Shown: piece by piece, positions 15,632 through 25,280 of the stretch
Numbering within the stretch: position 1 is the first letter of the stretch
Layout: every line of letters starts with the position of its first letter
Assembly (NCBI RefSeq): GCF_025464955.1
Contig: NZ_JAODNM010000172.1
Span: 1-57,860 of the forward strand
Length of the DNA stretch: 57,860 bases
Source of the DNA: Amycolatopsis sp.
GTDB lineage: Bacteria > Actinomycetota > Actinomycetes > Mycobacteriales > Pseudonocardiaceae
Direction of reading: 5' to 3'
The notes under the pieces: generated by a model
Database searches by the model: none
What the model was told of the DNA's origin: nothing
What the model saw: only the letters and a program-made list of their open reading frames with translations
Position numbers and translations under genes: made by a program

Positions 15632-16397
15632 AACCAGCGGCTTGGGGCAGAACTTCTACGTCGGCGGTTACAACCTGTCCGGCGACACCGGCTCGTTCAG
15701 CAACATCGGCGCACCACAGAAAACCATCGACGTCACCGGCATCGACAAGTCCGCGAACGAGCGCATCGGCGGCGAGCGCGACGGATCCATCGACTTCATG
15801 GCGTTCTTCAACCCCGAGACCATCGCCGGTGGCGGATCCCGCGACGGTGCACACAAAGTCCTCTCGGCACTGCCGACCGCGGACGTCGGCGCGATGTTCC
15901 TGCAAGCTCCTGCCGTGGGGGCGCAGTCGTTCTGCATGATCGGGAAGCAGATCAACTACGACCCCACCCGGGACAACTCCGGCTCGCTCACCGTCAAGGT
16001 GTCCGCGCAAGCCAACGGGTTCGGTGCCGAGTGGGGCAACATGCTTACCGCAGGGATCCGGGCCGACACCGCGGCGACGCTCGGCGCGGCGATCGACAAC
16101 CTCGCCGCCACCGCGTTCGGCTGGCAGGCGTATCTGCAGGTGGCTGCATTCACCGGCACGGACGCGACGATCAAGTTGCAGGACTCCGCGGACAACGTCA
16201 CCTTCACTGACCTCGCGGGTGGCGCATTCACCGCGCTCCCGGGCGCGGGTGCGCCGCTGACGCAGCGGATCCAGTCGGTGAACACGGCCACCATCCGGCG
16301 CTACGTGCGAGTCGTGACGACCACCGTCGGCGGCTTCACCAGCGCCAAGTTCGCGGTCGCCGTCATCGCGAACCCGATCGCGGGGGTGACGTTCTGA
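15624..16397 (+). CDS. Major tail tube protein
   Basis: 257 aa behind AAGGAGGCCAGCG. The N-terminal 145 residues form the tube domain (GLGQNFYVGGYNLSGDTGS, DVTGIDKSANERI). From about residue 150 a second beta domain follows (QAYLQVAAFTGTDATIKLQDS...RYVRVVTT), like the Ig or carbohydrate-binding decorations on tail tubes. Gene 16843-17250 is a short relative. Confidence 0.85.
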   Translation: MSKTSGLGQNFYVGGYNLSGDTGSFSNIGAPQKTIDVTGIDKSANERIGGERDGSIDFMAFFNPETIAGGGSRDGAHKVLSALPTADVGAMFLQAPAVGAQSFCMIGKQINYDPTRDNSGSLTVKVSAQANGFGAEWGNMLTAGIRADTAATLGAAIDNLAATAFGWQAYLQVAAFTGTDATIKLQDSADNVTFTDLAGGAFTALPGAGAPLTQRIQSVNTATIRRYVRVVTTTVGGFTSAKFAVAVIANPIAGVTF

Positions 16398-16837
16398 TGC
16401 CCGAACCATTCCGAGTGGACCCGGCCGCGCCGGTGCAGGCGATGCAGACCTACAGCGTGAAGTCACCGCTCTCGACGCACTTCCGGCGAGGCAGCTGCGA
16501 AGAGGCTGGTTGCGAGGCGCACGAGCTCGGCTGGCGCACCGTCGTCGACGAGTCCACCGACCTCGGCCAGCGCCAAGCCCACTACATCCGCACTGCTGCT
16601 GGCCGGCACTTCACCGAGGAACGCACCGCGACGGGGACGGCGTTCACGTTCCCGCCCGGCGAGCAGTGCTTCACCGCGCACCAGGTGTCGCTCGAACGGC
16701 CGGAGTTGTACGTGGTGCACGGCGGGGACTGGCGGCGCGATCTCGGCGTGATCCGGGAGCACACGAAGCCGGAGCACTGGGTGGAAGACCTCGCCGAAAA
16801 CCTCGACACCATCAAGACAGCGCAAGAGAAAGGCTAA
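16397..16837 (+). CDS. Hypothetical tail-region protein, 146 aa
   Basis: Lies between the two tail-tube paralogues. Contains a CEEAGCEAHE cluster near residue 35 and a basic-acidic C-terminus (DWRRDLGVIREHTKPEHW). Proteins of this pattern are common in actinophage tail operons; function unknown. Confidence 0.7.
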   Translation: MPEPFRVDPAAPVQAMQTYSVKSPLSTHFRRGSCEEAGCEAHELGWRTVVDESTDLGQRQAHYIRTAAGRHFTEERTATGTAFTFPPGEQCFTAHQVSLERPELYVVHGGDWRRDLGVIREHTKPEHWVEDLAENLDTIKTAQEKG

Positions 16838-16842
16838 CGATC

Positions 16843-17250
16843 ATGGCGAAGCAGAGCGGTCTCGGCTGGACGACCCTGAGCGTCGACGACGCAGCAGGAT
16901 CGGCGCAGGCCATCAAGAACGACATCACACAGTTCGACTTCGCGACACCGCGCGCGGTGCAGGACGTCACCGGTGTGGACAAGTCCGCGATGGAGCGGAT
17001 CCTGCTCCTCGCCGACTTCTCCATCACGATGTCGGGCGTCTACAACGTCGCGGCGAACATGTCCCACGACGTGTTCAAGACCGTGTCGTCGACCAGTGTG
17101 CTCCGCACGGTGACGCTGGGCATCGCTGGCAAGAGCCTCGCGAACGAGTGCCTGCTCACCGACTACCCGCTGACCCGCGACAACGGCGGCGCGTTCACCT
17201 TCAAGGTGCCCGGCGTGCTCGCCGACGGCACCGTGCCCGCCTGGGCCTGA
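16843..17250 (+). CDS. Second tail tube-like protein, 135 aa
   Basis: The start SGLGWTTLSVDD and motif DVTGVDKSAMERI match SGLGQNFYVGG and DVTGIDKSANERI of the larger tube protein, so it is a paralogue lacking the C-terminal decoration domain. The end (LLTDYPLTRDNGGAFTFKV) matches YDPTRDNSGSLTVKV. It may be the main tube subunit, with the large form in a minor role, or the reverse. ATG 16843. Confidence 0.75.
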   Translation: MAKQSGLGWTTLSVDDAAGSAQAIKNDITQFDFATPRAVQDVTGVDKSAMERILLLADFSITMSGVYNVAANMSHDVFKTVSSTSVLRTVTLGIAGKSLANECLLTDYPLTRDNGGAFTFKVPGVLADGTVPAWA

Positions 17251-17286
17251 CGGGAACCCCTCAACAGCAACGGAAAGGTCCGACTC

Positions 17287-17670
17287 ATGGGCGGCTTCAA
17301 GGCACCCCGCACCGTGTACAAGCTGGTGTTCGAAGACGACGAGATGGAAGGCCTCGTCGTCCGCGCGCGGGCAATGACCCTCGGTGAGCAGGAGGAGTAC
17401 GCCACACTCAAGTACAACCGCCAGATCGCGGACTACTTCGCGCCGTACCTCGTCGAGTGGAATCTCACCGACGACGACGGCAACCCCGTCGAGGCCACGC
17501 GCGAAGGACTCGACACCTGCGAAACACCGTTCCTCGCGAAGATCGTCGACGCGTGGCAGCTCGCGGGTATCCGGGTGGCCGCCCCTTTAGCGAAGCCATC
17601 GCGCGATGGCGAGCAGCTCCTGGAGGAATCAATTCCGATGGAAGTGTCGTCACCAAGCCTCGCGAGCTAG
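17287..17670 (+). CDS. Tail assembly chaperone, short form (gpG-like)
   Basis: 127 aa. Lies directly before the tape measure gene, where siphophages encode the G and GT chaperones. It begins GGFKAPRTVYKLVFEDDEMEGL, typical of tail assembly chaperones in actinophages. Ribosomes that do not shift at 17583-17589 end at the TAG at 17668-17670. Confidence 0.85.
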   Translation: MGGFKAPRTVYKLVFEDDEMEGLVVRARAMTLGEQEEYATLKYNRQIADYFAPYLVEWNLTDDDGNPVEATREGLDTCETPFLAKIVDAWQLAGIRVAAPLAKPSRDGEQLLEESIPMEVSSPSLAS

Positions 17671-17813
17671 TGCAGGCGGAAACGGTGATCAAGCTGTGCG
17701 ACAGGTGGCACAAGCTCCCATCGGAAATCCTCGCCGAAGACCCGAACATGATGCAGTACCTGCAAATTGTCCATCTTGCCGGATACAACGAGAAGAAATC
17801 GGAGGTGGCGTAG
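17287..17813 (+). CDS. Tail assembly chaperone, long form by -1 frameshift (gpGT-like)
   Basis: Join of 17287-17589 and 17589-17813, giving about 175 aa. The second frame encodes VTKPRELVQAETVIKLCDRW and HKLPSEILAEDPNMMQYL, the typical T domain, and ends at TAG directly before the tape measure ATG. It has no usable start of its own. The shared N-terminus plus extension binds the tape measure during tail assembly in lambda-like phages. Confidence 0.85.
17583..17589 (+). promoter_or_regulatory. Slippery heptamer CCCTTTA
   Basis: In the zero frame it reads C CCT TTA, exactly the X XXY YYZ form; slipping back one base gives CCC TTT and enters the frame of the T domain. It lies 81 bases before the zero-frame stop, within the overlap of the two frames. 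Confidence 0.85.
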
Positions 17814-20795
17814 ATGCCGAATGAGATCGAAATCCACGTCAAAGTCTCCGATAACGGCAAGGCGTCTCTCGACAAAACGAAGGCCACCTACACCGCAGCT
17901 GGTCGTGATATCGGTACGTCCACCGGTAAGGCGATCGACGACGGTGTCAAGCGGACACAGTTCACTCCGGCGAAGATCAAGGCCGACAACCCGATCGACG
18001 CTGAGTGGCGCGCACAGATCGAGTCGTCGCTCAAGACCGCCGCGAAGGACTCGCTGAAGATCCCGATCACTCCAGAAAGCGAGCAGTTCCGGCGGGACCT
18101 CGCGGGGACCATCGACGTCGTCCGCCAGGGCCTCAAGGCCGAGATCCCGGTGGGCGTCGCCGACGCCGCGAAGTTCAAGGAAGAGGTACAGCTCCTCGCC
18201 TACGCGGTGTCCAAGGGCACCAAGGCGATGGTGGACATCGAGTTCGCCGACGACGACGCCAAGAAGCTCGAAGAGGAGGCGCAGCAGGCAGCGGACAAAG
18301 CCGGTTCCGCGGCGACGAAGGAGCTGGAGAAGTCTGCCCAGTCGATCTCCGGCGCGTTCGGGCCGCTCATGTTCGCCGGGCTCGCCTTCGGGCTACCGGC
18401 GGCCGCGGTGATCGGCGCGGCCGGTGCCGGTTTGGCGTTGTCCGCGGTACCGGCGTTGTTCGTGGGGATCTCGGCCGCGGCGCTCAAGCACAACGGCCTG
18501 GTCACGGACTCCTTCGCGGACCTGAAGAAGAACGTCCTCAACAGCACGCAGACGATGGCTTCGTCCATGGCGGGCCCGCTGACGTCGTCAATCGACCAGG
18601 TTGACCAGAGCTTCAACCGGATGAAGCCACAGATCCAGGAAGCCATCAACGGCTCTGCCGCGGTCCTCCCGAAGCTGACGGGTGCGGTCACGGACCTGGC
18701 CGAGAACGCCATGCCCGGCCTCGTCACCGCCACCGAGCAATCTTCGGGTGCGCTGGATGGACTGCGGAGCCTCACCGGCTCGGTCGGTACCGGGCTGTCG
18801 CAGATGCTGACCGCGATGGCGTCGCAGTCGAACGCAGCCGGCACCGGCATGCAGATCCTCGGCGTCACCATCCAGCAGCTCGAGCAGTTCGCCGGCCGCT
18901 TGTTCGCGAACCTCGCTCAGGGCACGGGTCCGATGACGACGCTGCAGGCCGATCTCGGTCTCGTGGAGCAGGCGATCCTTCGGCTCACCGCGTCGGGCTC
19001 CGGAGCTATCGGGTTCCTGCAGGGGTTCGGCACGGCAGGCACAGGCGTCCTCAGCGTCGTCAACGCGCTGGCCGGCGTGATCGGAATCCTCCCGCCGCAG
19101 GTGACGCAGCTGGCCGGGTCGGTGACGGCGGCCTCGGCGGTGCTCGCGAAGTTCGGTGTCGATGCGACTGCGGGGTTCAAGGGGTTCGGTAAGTCGGTGT
19201 CCGACGCCGAGGGCGCTTCGGGGAAGTTCTCGGCGGTGGTCGGTGGCCTCGCGACGGCGGCGTTCAACCCGGCCACGATGGCCGCTGGTGCGCTCGGTAT
19301 CGGCTTGATGATCCTGGGGCAGGCGCAGGAGAAGGCGGCGGCTGCGGCACAGGAGGACTCCCGTAACCAGCAGTCGCTCACGGACGCGTTGCGGCAGTCG
19401 AACGGTGTGGTGGATGCGTCGACCCGCGCGGCGGTCGTGAACGCCGAAGCGAACACCAAGCTGTCCGACGGGATGTCGACGCTGCAGCAGACCGCGAAGA
19501 GTTTGGAGATCTCCCAGTCGGACCTGACCGACGCCCTGATGGGCGTCCCGGGTGCGATGGACAAGGTCAACGCGCAGCTGGATACGCACGTGAAGAAGAC
19601 TGGCGAGTCGGTGCAGGTCACCGACGAGTTCAAGGACGCGGTCGGGCATCTCGGCGGGATCTACAACCAGTCGACGGGCGACGCGAAGCTCTACAACGAG
19701 GCGATGGGGAAGACCGGCGACGCGACGAGTAACGCGGGCCCGCCGATGTCGACGCTGGCCACGGCGATGAAGACGCTGTCGGATAACACCGGGAGCGCGG
19801 CAACGAAGGCTTCGGCGTTGAAGACGGCGCTGGACATCCTCGACGGCCGCGCACCGGTGTTTGAGGATGCGATCAAGTCGGGTAACGACGCGCTGCGGAA
19901 CTTCACCGACACCATCGGCAAGGGCGCCGATAAGGCCAAGGGTTTCGGTGCCGCTCTGCTCAACGCCGATGGCACCATCAACACCTTCACTGCAAACGGT
20001 TCTTCGTTGCAGGGCCTTGCTGAGTCTCTCGAAACGTCGTTCACGACGGCTGCGTCTGGGGTGCAGCAGTTGACCGATAAGGGCATGCCGCTCAAGCAGG
20101 CACAGGACACTGTGGCCGCAAGCTTGCAGGTGCAGCGGGATCGGTTCATCACGGCCGCTCACCAGATGGGGATCAACGGGCAGGCGGCCATCGACCTCGC
20201 GAACAAATACGGGTTGATCCCGAAGGACGTGTCGACGTCGTTCCACGGGGATAACTCCAGTGTGGTCGCGGCGTTCAACTCCACGGTGTCACTGCTGCGC
20301 GGGCTCGACGGCCGGACGGCGACTGTTCACATCACCACGATCAACGGGTACCAGAACGTCGGTATCAACTCCGGTATGGCGCATTCGATGCAGGCGAAGG
20401 GCTCGATCCAGGGCGCCAACATGATGTTCGCTGGCGGTGGGTTGCCGACGCCGAACGGCGCGAACAGCATGTCCGGCGTCGCGCAGATTGTGCACCCGGG
20501 CACTCTGAAGTGGGCTGGTGACGCGAAGGTCCCGGAGGCTTACATCCCGCTGGACCACTCGTCGCGGTCGATGGATCTGCTGGCGTCGGCGAACCGGATG
20601 ATGGCGCCCTCGTCGGCGGCGCTGGGTGGCTCGTCGGGCGGTGCCGGCGGCGGTGGTGGGGGTGGCAGCGCGAACGTGCAGATCAGCTTTGGCTTGTCAG
20701 GGGTGGACTACGTGGACGCGATCATCACCGACATCGCGAAGTCGGTCCGTTCGAAGGGCGGCAACGTGCAGGTCGTGCTGGGGGGTTCGTCGTGA
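17814..20795 (+). CDS. Tape measure protein
   Basis: 993 aa, the longest tail gene but one, directly after the chaperones. It sets tail length; at about 0.15 nm per residue this suggests a tail near 150 nm. Residues 190-230 are strongly hydrophobic (GLAFGLPAAAVIGAAGAGLALSA is in this stretch), with another hydrophobic patch near 485-500; the rest is helical, and the C-terminus has a Gly-rich stretch. No lytic transglycosylase or peptidase motif seen. Confidence 0.9.
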   Translation: MPNEIEIHVKVSDNGKASLDKTKATYTAAGRDIGTSTGKAIDDGVKRTQFTPAKIKADNPIDAEWRAQIESSLKTAAKDSLKIPITPESEQFRRDLAGTIDVVRQGLKAEIPVGVADAAKFKEEVQLLAYAVSKGTKAMVDIEFADDDAKKLEEEAQQAADKAGSAATKELEKSAQSISGAFGPLMFAGLAFGLPAAAVIGAAGAGLALSAVPALFVGISAAALKHNGLVTDSFADLKKNVLNSTQTMASSMAGPLTSSIDQVDQSFNRMKPQIQEAINGSAAVLPKLTGAVTDLAENAMPGLVTATEQSSGALDGLRSLTGSVGTGLSQMLTAMASQSNAAGTGMQILGVTIQQLEQFAGRLFANLAQGTGPMTTLQADLGLVEQAILRLTASGSGAIGFLQGFGTAGTGVLSVVNALAGVIGILPPQVTQLAGSVTAASAVLAKFGVDATAGFKGFGKSVSDAEGASGKFSAVVGGLATAAFNPATMAAGALGIGLMILGQAQEKAAAAAQEDSRNQQSLTDALRQSNGVVDASTRAAVVNAEANTKLSDGMSTLQQTAKSLEISQSDLTDALMGVPGAMDKVNAQLDTHVKKTGESVQVTDEFKDAVGHLGGIYNQSTGDAKLYNEAMGKTGDATSNAGPPMSTLATAMKTLSDNTGSAATKASALKTALDILDGRAPVFEDAIKSGNDALRNFTDTIGKGADKAKGFGAALLNADGTINTFTANGSSLQGLAESLETSFTTAASGVQQLTDKGMPLKQAQDTVAASLQVQRDRFITAAHQMGINGQAAIDLANKYGLIPKDVSTSFHGDNSSVVAAFNSTVSLLRGLDGRTATVHITTINGYQNVGINSGMAHSMQAKGSIQGANMMFAGGGLPTPNGANSMSGVAQIVHPGTLKWAGDAKVPEAYIPLDHSSRSMDLLASANRMMAPSSAALGGSSGGAGGGGGGGSANVQISFGLSGVDYVDAIITDIAKSVRSKGGNVQVVLGGSS

Positions 20796-23700
20796 GCACG
20801 TTCCCTCAGGTCCCACTGGACATCCACACGGAGCTGTTCTACTCGGGTGCGTGGAACGACATTACGGGTGATGTGCGCAGCCCGGACAGGATCGTCATCA
20901 AGCACGGTGCGGCCGACGAGACGTCGCAGACCTACCCGTGTACGTGCAACCTCGCGCTGGACAACAGGGACGGGAAATACTCGCCCCGGAACCCGACTTC
21001 GCCGCTGTACGGGAAGATCGGGCGCAACACGCCATTACGAGTGCGCGTCGGAACGTCATCTCCCACGTCGTGGCTTGTCGGCGGAGGTTCGGTGGGCAGC
21101 TGCGTAGCGACACCCGACACTGCGGCACTGGACATCGTCGGCGACCTCGACCTGCGCATGGATATAGCGCCGACCAGTTGGCGCCCAACGGCCCCGACGG
21201 TGCTGGCCTCGAAGTATCTGAGCACTCCGGAACAGCGGTCATGGGGGTTGCGCCTCTTGGCCAACGGAACGCTGGAGTTCGGCTGGGGGACAGACGGTAC
21301 TAACGCCACCATCACGAGAGTGGTGTCCACAGTGGCCATTCCGTCGGCGAGTACCAGGCTGTCCGTGCGCGCCACCTTGAAGGTGAACAACGGTGCGGCC
21401 GGGAACACTGTCACCTTCTACACCGCTCCGACGCTCGGCGGTACCTACACGCAACTCGGATCCGCTGTTGTGACAGCAGGCGTGACGACAGTATTCGCAG
21501 GGTCCGCTCAGTTGATTATCGGTGCACGCGACCTCGACTTCACTGGCTTTGTGTTCACAACGGACGGGGTTAACTACAGCGGCCAGGTATTCGGCTTAGA
21601 GCTTCGCAACGGGATAGCTGGAACCGTCGTCGCCGACCCGGACTTCACCGTGCAGGGACCGGCGACAACATCCTTTGTTGATGCAACCAGCAAACGGTGG
21701 ACGCTCCTAGGGTCGGACTTCATCTCGTACCAGGACAACTCAGTCCGCTTTACCGGCGAGGTATCGGAGTGGCCGCCCCGCTGGGATGTGACTGGTAAGG
21801 AAGTCCGGTCCCCGATCGTCGCGAGTGGGATTCGCCGCCGCATTGGGCAAGGCTCGGCTGTACTCCGCAGCGCGTTGTACCGGGGGATCACCAGCAGCGC
21901 TATCACACGGCCAGTCGCGTACTGGCCGTGTGAAGACGCCGCGGGGGCAACGTCACTGGCGTCCGCGTTCAACCAGGCGCCGATGACGATCACCAGTCTC
22001 GGGACAGGCGTCAAACCCGCGTCGTTTACCGGAGTCGCGGCATCCGCACCGATCCCGACGTTCGCTCCAGGTGGGCGTCTCGATGGACCAGTGCCGCCGT
22101 ACACACCGTCGGCCAATCTGCGCGGCATGGCGTTCGTCAACGTTCCCGCCGCAGGACCTGGAACGGCGACCACGGTCATCCGCATGCAGACAACTGGTGG
22201 TAACACAGAGTCTTGGTTCCTCGACGTCACCGCGACTGGGGCGTTCCGGCTCCGCGCGTTTGCGTTCGGAGGCGCTACTCTTGTGGATTCGACTGTCGGC
22301 GCCAGCATCAACGGCCAGTCCGGAATGCTGTGGCTATTCTTGCAGCAAGTCGGGCCGGACATCACTTGGCAGGTCGGGTTCGCGGCGGTCGGAGCGCCAG
22401 GGGCTGGCGTATTCACGTCAACGCTGAGCGGGAATACGTTCGGCACCTGCATCAACATGATTATCGGGCAGAACTTCGACGTGAGCGGCCTCAGTGTCGG
22501 CCACGTCGTCGTAATGAACAGCGCCGATTTCTTCTCGATTCTCCCGTTTATGAATGCCTGGTCACCTGAGGCGGCGACGGATCGAGTGGCGCGTCTCGGC
22601 AGCGAGCAGAGCGTGCCCGTTGGCTACATGGTCGGCGACGCCGGTAGTGAGCAAATGGGCGCGCAGCTGCCGATGCGGTTCCTGGACCTCCTCAACGACG
22701 TGCAGACCACAGACCTTGGGATCCTCGCGGAGCGCCGTGATTCGAACACCATCAACTACCGCGCCCGCTCCAGCATGTACAACACCACCCCCGTGCTCGC
22801 GCTCGACTACACCCTGGGCCACCTCGCGCAGCCGGTCGAGCCGACCGATGACGATCAGCACATCAAGAACGACATCACCGTCGCGCGCACCGGCGGCACC
22901 AACGTCCGACTCGTCCAAACAACCGGGCCACTGTCCACACAGGCTGCACCCAATGGAGTCGGCCAGTACGACACGTCGTTGACTATCAACGTCGCCGCCG
23001 ACGGCCAGCTCGCCAACCAGGCTGGGTGGCGCCTCGGCCTCGGCACCCTCGACAAGTCGAGGTTCCCTGTCCTCGGGATCAACCTCGCCCGCAACCCCGA
23101 ACTCATCCCCAACGTGTCCACGCTCCAGCTCGGCGACCGCATCACCGTCGCCAATCCGCCCGTGTGGCTCGCGCCAGAGCTCGTCGATGTTCTCGTGCAG
23201 GGCTGGACGGAAACCCTGTCCCAGTACCAGTGGGACATGAAGTTCAACACCAGTCCCGCCGCGCTTTTCCAGGTCGCGAAGCTCGACGACACCGTCCTTG
23301 GACGCATCGACGCAGCCGCCTCTGTCCTCACCGCACCCACCACCAGCACAGCAACAACACTCGCCGTCGTCGACACCGGCGGCCCTGGCTGGACAACCGC
23401 CGGTGGTGACATGCCGATCCCCATCACGGTCGGCGGCGAGGCGATGAGCGCCACCGCCATTGGCGCCATCACCGCGCCCACCTTCGTCGCCGCAGGCACC
23501 GCGGCCGCCGGCAACAACGCTTCCGTGGTGCCGGGACTCCCGGCCGGTGCGACAGGCGGGGACCTGCTGCTCGTGTGGGCGTCCATCCGCAGTCTCGGCG
23601 TCGGCAGCCCCATCCCGCCCGGCGGGTACACCATGCTGTTCGACGGGTCCAACGGCCGACTGTTCGGGAAAATCCACTCCGGCAGCGAGTCCGCTCCCAC

Positions 23701-24190
23701 CATCGCCTTCACCAATGGCTCAGCGGGCGACACCACCATCGCGCAGATGGCAGCGTTCCGCGGCATCGGGCTACAGATCCTCAACGGCCCCGTGTTCCAG
23801 CCGAACTTCACGCCAGCGCAGAACATCGCCTCCCCCGCGTTGCCGATCACCGGCCCGAACGCCCTGATCCTCTACCTCGGGTGGAAACAGTCCAGCTGGA
23901 CGAGCGTCGCCACCATCGCCGGAGCCAACCTCATCGGCGCGACATCCAGTGCGCTGGGCAGCACGGCCGGTCTCGTGTGGGACTACCTCATCCAGAGCAC
24001 CGCGGCGAACATCCCGGCCGGGTCGTTCACCGTCACCGGCGGCAGCTCAGCCTCGTCATCCGGATCGATGATCGCGCTCGCCGGGGGCGGCCAAACATTC
24101 ACCGTCACGAGGTCCGTCAACGGCGTCGTGAAAGCCCACGCAGCGGGCGAATCAGTCCACCTCACCCGCACCCCGTACATCGCTCTCTAG
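20792..24190 (+). CDS. Large minor tail protein with inserted C-terminal domain
   Basis: 1132 aa from GTG 20792. The first 130 residues and 250-370 follow the actinophage minor tail protein after the tape measure (YSGAWNDITGDVRSPDRI, NRDGKYSPRNPTSPLYG). Residues 110-290 look like a LamG/ConA-type beta sandwich. A conserved terminal unit is split: its first part (ITVGGEAMSATAI, near 881-893) and last part (QTFTVTRSVNGVVKAHAAG, near 1100-1118) are separated by about 200 residues of another beta domain, a likely receptor-binding insertion. Confidence 0.85.
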   Translation: MSTFPQVPLDIHTELFYSGAWNDITGDVRSPDRIVIKHGAADETSQTYPCTCNLALDNRDGKYSPRNPTSPLYGKIGRNTPLRVRVGTSSPTSWLVGGGSVGSCVATPDTAALDIVGDLDLRMDIAPTSWRPTAPTVLASKYLSTPEQRSWGLRLLANGTLEFGWGTDGTNATITRVVSTVAIPSASTRLSVRATLKVNNGAAGNTVTFYTAPTLGGTYTQLGSAVVTAGVTTVFAGSAQLIIGARDLDFTGFVFTTDGVNYSGQVFGLELRNGIAGTVVADPDFTVQGPATTSFVDATSKRWTLLGSDFISYQDNSVRFTGEVSEWPPRWDVTGKEVRSPIVASGIRRRIGQGSAVLRSALYRGITSSAITRPVAYWPCEDAAGATSLASAFNQAPMTITSLGTGVKPASFTGVAASAPIPTFAPGGRLDGPVPPYTPSANLRGMAFVNVPAAGPGTATTVIRMQTTGGNTESWFLDVTATGAFRLRAFAFGGATLVDSTVGASINGQSGMLWLFLQQVGPDITWQVGFAAVGAPGAGVFTSTLSGNTFGTCINMIIGQNFDVSGLSVGHVVVMNSADFFSILPFMNAWSPEAATDRVARLGSEQSVPVGYMVGDAGSEQMGAQLPMRFLDLLNDVQTTDLGILAERRDSNTINYRARSSMYNTTPVLALDYTLGHLAQPVEPTDDDQHIKNDITVARTGGTNVRLVQTTGPLSTQAAPNGVGQYDTSLTINVAADGQLANQAGWRLGLGTLDKSRFPVLGINLARNPELIPNVSTLQLGDRITVANPPVWLAPELVDVLVQGWTETLSQYQWDMKFNTSPAALFQVAKLDDTVLGRIDAAASVLTAPTTSTATTLAVVDTGGPGWTTAGGDMPIPITVGGEAMSATAIGAITAPTFVAAGTAAAGNNASVVPGLPAGATGGDLLLVWASIRSLGVGSPIPPGGYTMLFDGSNGRLFGKIHSGSESAPTIAFTNGSAGDTTIAQMAAFRGIGLQILNGPVFQPNFTPAQNIASPALPITGPNALILYLGWKQSSWTSVATIAGANLIGATSSALGSTAGLVWDYLIQSTAANIPAGSFTVTGGSSASSSGSMIALAGGGQTFTVTRSVNGVVKAHAAGESVHLTRTPYIAL

Positions 24191-24203
24191 GAGGACAGAC
24201 ACC

Positions 24204-24638
24204 ATGGCCGTTCCCCTCGCAGGGCAGACAAACACCGCCGCGATGCTCGGCGCGCTTGCGAACAACACCATCAAGCTGACCCAAGCCCCGGCGACGTCGA
24301 GCCCAACCGTGGCCGCTGTCGCGGACGTCCCGGGTTGCAGTATCACCATCACGACGATCAACCCGAACGTGCAAGTCGCGATCGTCGGGTTCTTCGATGT
24401 CACCCAGACTGCCGCCGGTGACATTTTCGTCGGCACTTGCATGATCGACGGCGTCTCGCAGACCCCCCAGTGCGATATCAACGTCGCCGGCCGCGCCACC
24501 TGCGGGCAGATGTGGATCGCGACTCTTGCCACTCCGGGCTCGCACACGATGAAACTGCGCATGGCGGTCACGGGCGGCGTCGACACGAACATCACTGCTG
24601 GCAACACAACCATCACCGTCGCGCAGTTCGCGCTGTGA
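24204..24638 (+). CDS. Probable minor tail protein, 144 aa
   Basis: Behind CTAGGAGGACAGACACC. A beta-rich secreted-looking protein without a signal peptide (NVQVAIVGFFDVTQT, SHTMKLRMAV). Its place after the large minor tail protein suggests a tail tip or fibre component. Confidence 0.65.
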   Translation: MAVPLAGQTNTAAMLGALANNTIKLTQAPATSSPTVAAVADVPGCSITITTINPNVQVAIVGFFDVTQTAAGDIFVGTCMIDGVSQTPQCDINVAGRATCGQMWIATLATPGSHTMKLRMAVTGGVDTNITAGNTTITVAQFAL

Positions 24639-24657
24639 CCAACCGAGAGGAAAACCG

Positions 24658-24951
24658 ATGGGATCGTACGTACCAAGGCCAGGTGTCCTCACCGCTGCGA
24701 AGTGGACCGGTGACAACGAAGCCGAGATGCACACCGCCGTCGACACTGTCACCGCCCCCGAGTACTGGGGAACCCAGTTCAGTGTCGACGGAGAAGGCAA
24801 CGGTTTCGTCCAGGCTTATTCGGAAGAGCTGCGGCCTGTCGCGATCGGACAGTGGGTCCTCCGCGGTGGCTACGAAGGTGCTGCGGTCATGGACGACGAG
24901 GCGTTCACCGCGGGCTATCAGCCTGGAACCGGGTACGTCGCCACCCCGTAG
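24658..24951 (+). CDS. Hypothetical tail-tip region protein, 97 aa
   Basis: Begins MGSYVPRPGVLTAAKWTGDN and contains VAIGQWVLRGG. This short pattern is found in several phage proteins near tail fibres and lysis genes. Function unknown. Confidence 0.65.
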   Translation: MGSYVPRPGVLTAAKWTGDNEAEMHTAVDTVTAPEYWGTQFSVDGEGNGFVQAYSEELRPVAIGQWVLRGGYEGAAVMDDEAFTAGYQPGTGYVATP

Positions 24952-24995
24952 TTAACCGCGGCGGATGTAGATCCTCAGAGGAAGGGATGTGACGT

Positions 24996-25280
24996 GTGAA
25001 TGACCTCATTCAATTGCTACCGACGGCGGGTCCCTACGCAGGGTTCCTGCTCCTCATCATCGTGCTCATGGTGCTGTGGCTACGCGCGGAGAAGCGCGCT
25101 GGACGCTCGGAAGCCCGAGCGGAGAAACTCACCGAGGCGCTCGATACGACCCGGCGGAAATTCATCGGCGAGGCCGACGGCGAACGGGAGAAGCGGTGGC
25201 GCGCCGAGGACGCCGCCGCGAAAGCCCGCCGTCGGAAGGGCGGTGATCTAGATGGCACCGCTGAGGTTCGCGATTCGTAA
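24996..25280 (+). CDS. Single-span membrane protein, holin-like, 94 aa
   Basis: GTG 24996 with GAGGAAGGG upstream. Residues 10-29 are one membrane segment (AGFLLLIIVLMVLWL is inside it); the rest is a highly charged helix with alternating Arg and Glu. It overlaps the next gene by 29 bases. Topology fits a class III-type holin or antiholin, but it could also be a tail or envelope accessory. Confidence 0.6.
   Translation: MNDLIQLLPTAGPYAGFLLLIIVLMVLWLRAEKRAGRSEARAEKLTEALDTTRRKFIGEADGEREKRWRAEDAAAKARRRKGGDLDGTAEVRDS

Noticed and set aside
18588..20246. Minus-strand frame of 552 codons opposite the tape measure gene
   Set aside because: Arg/His-rich shadow translation without motifs or start signals.
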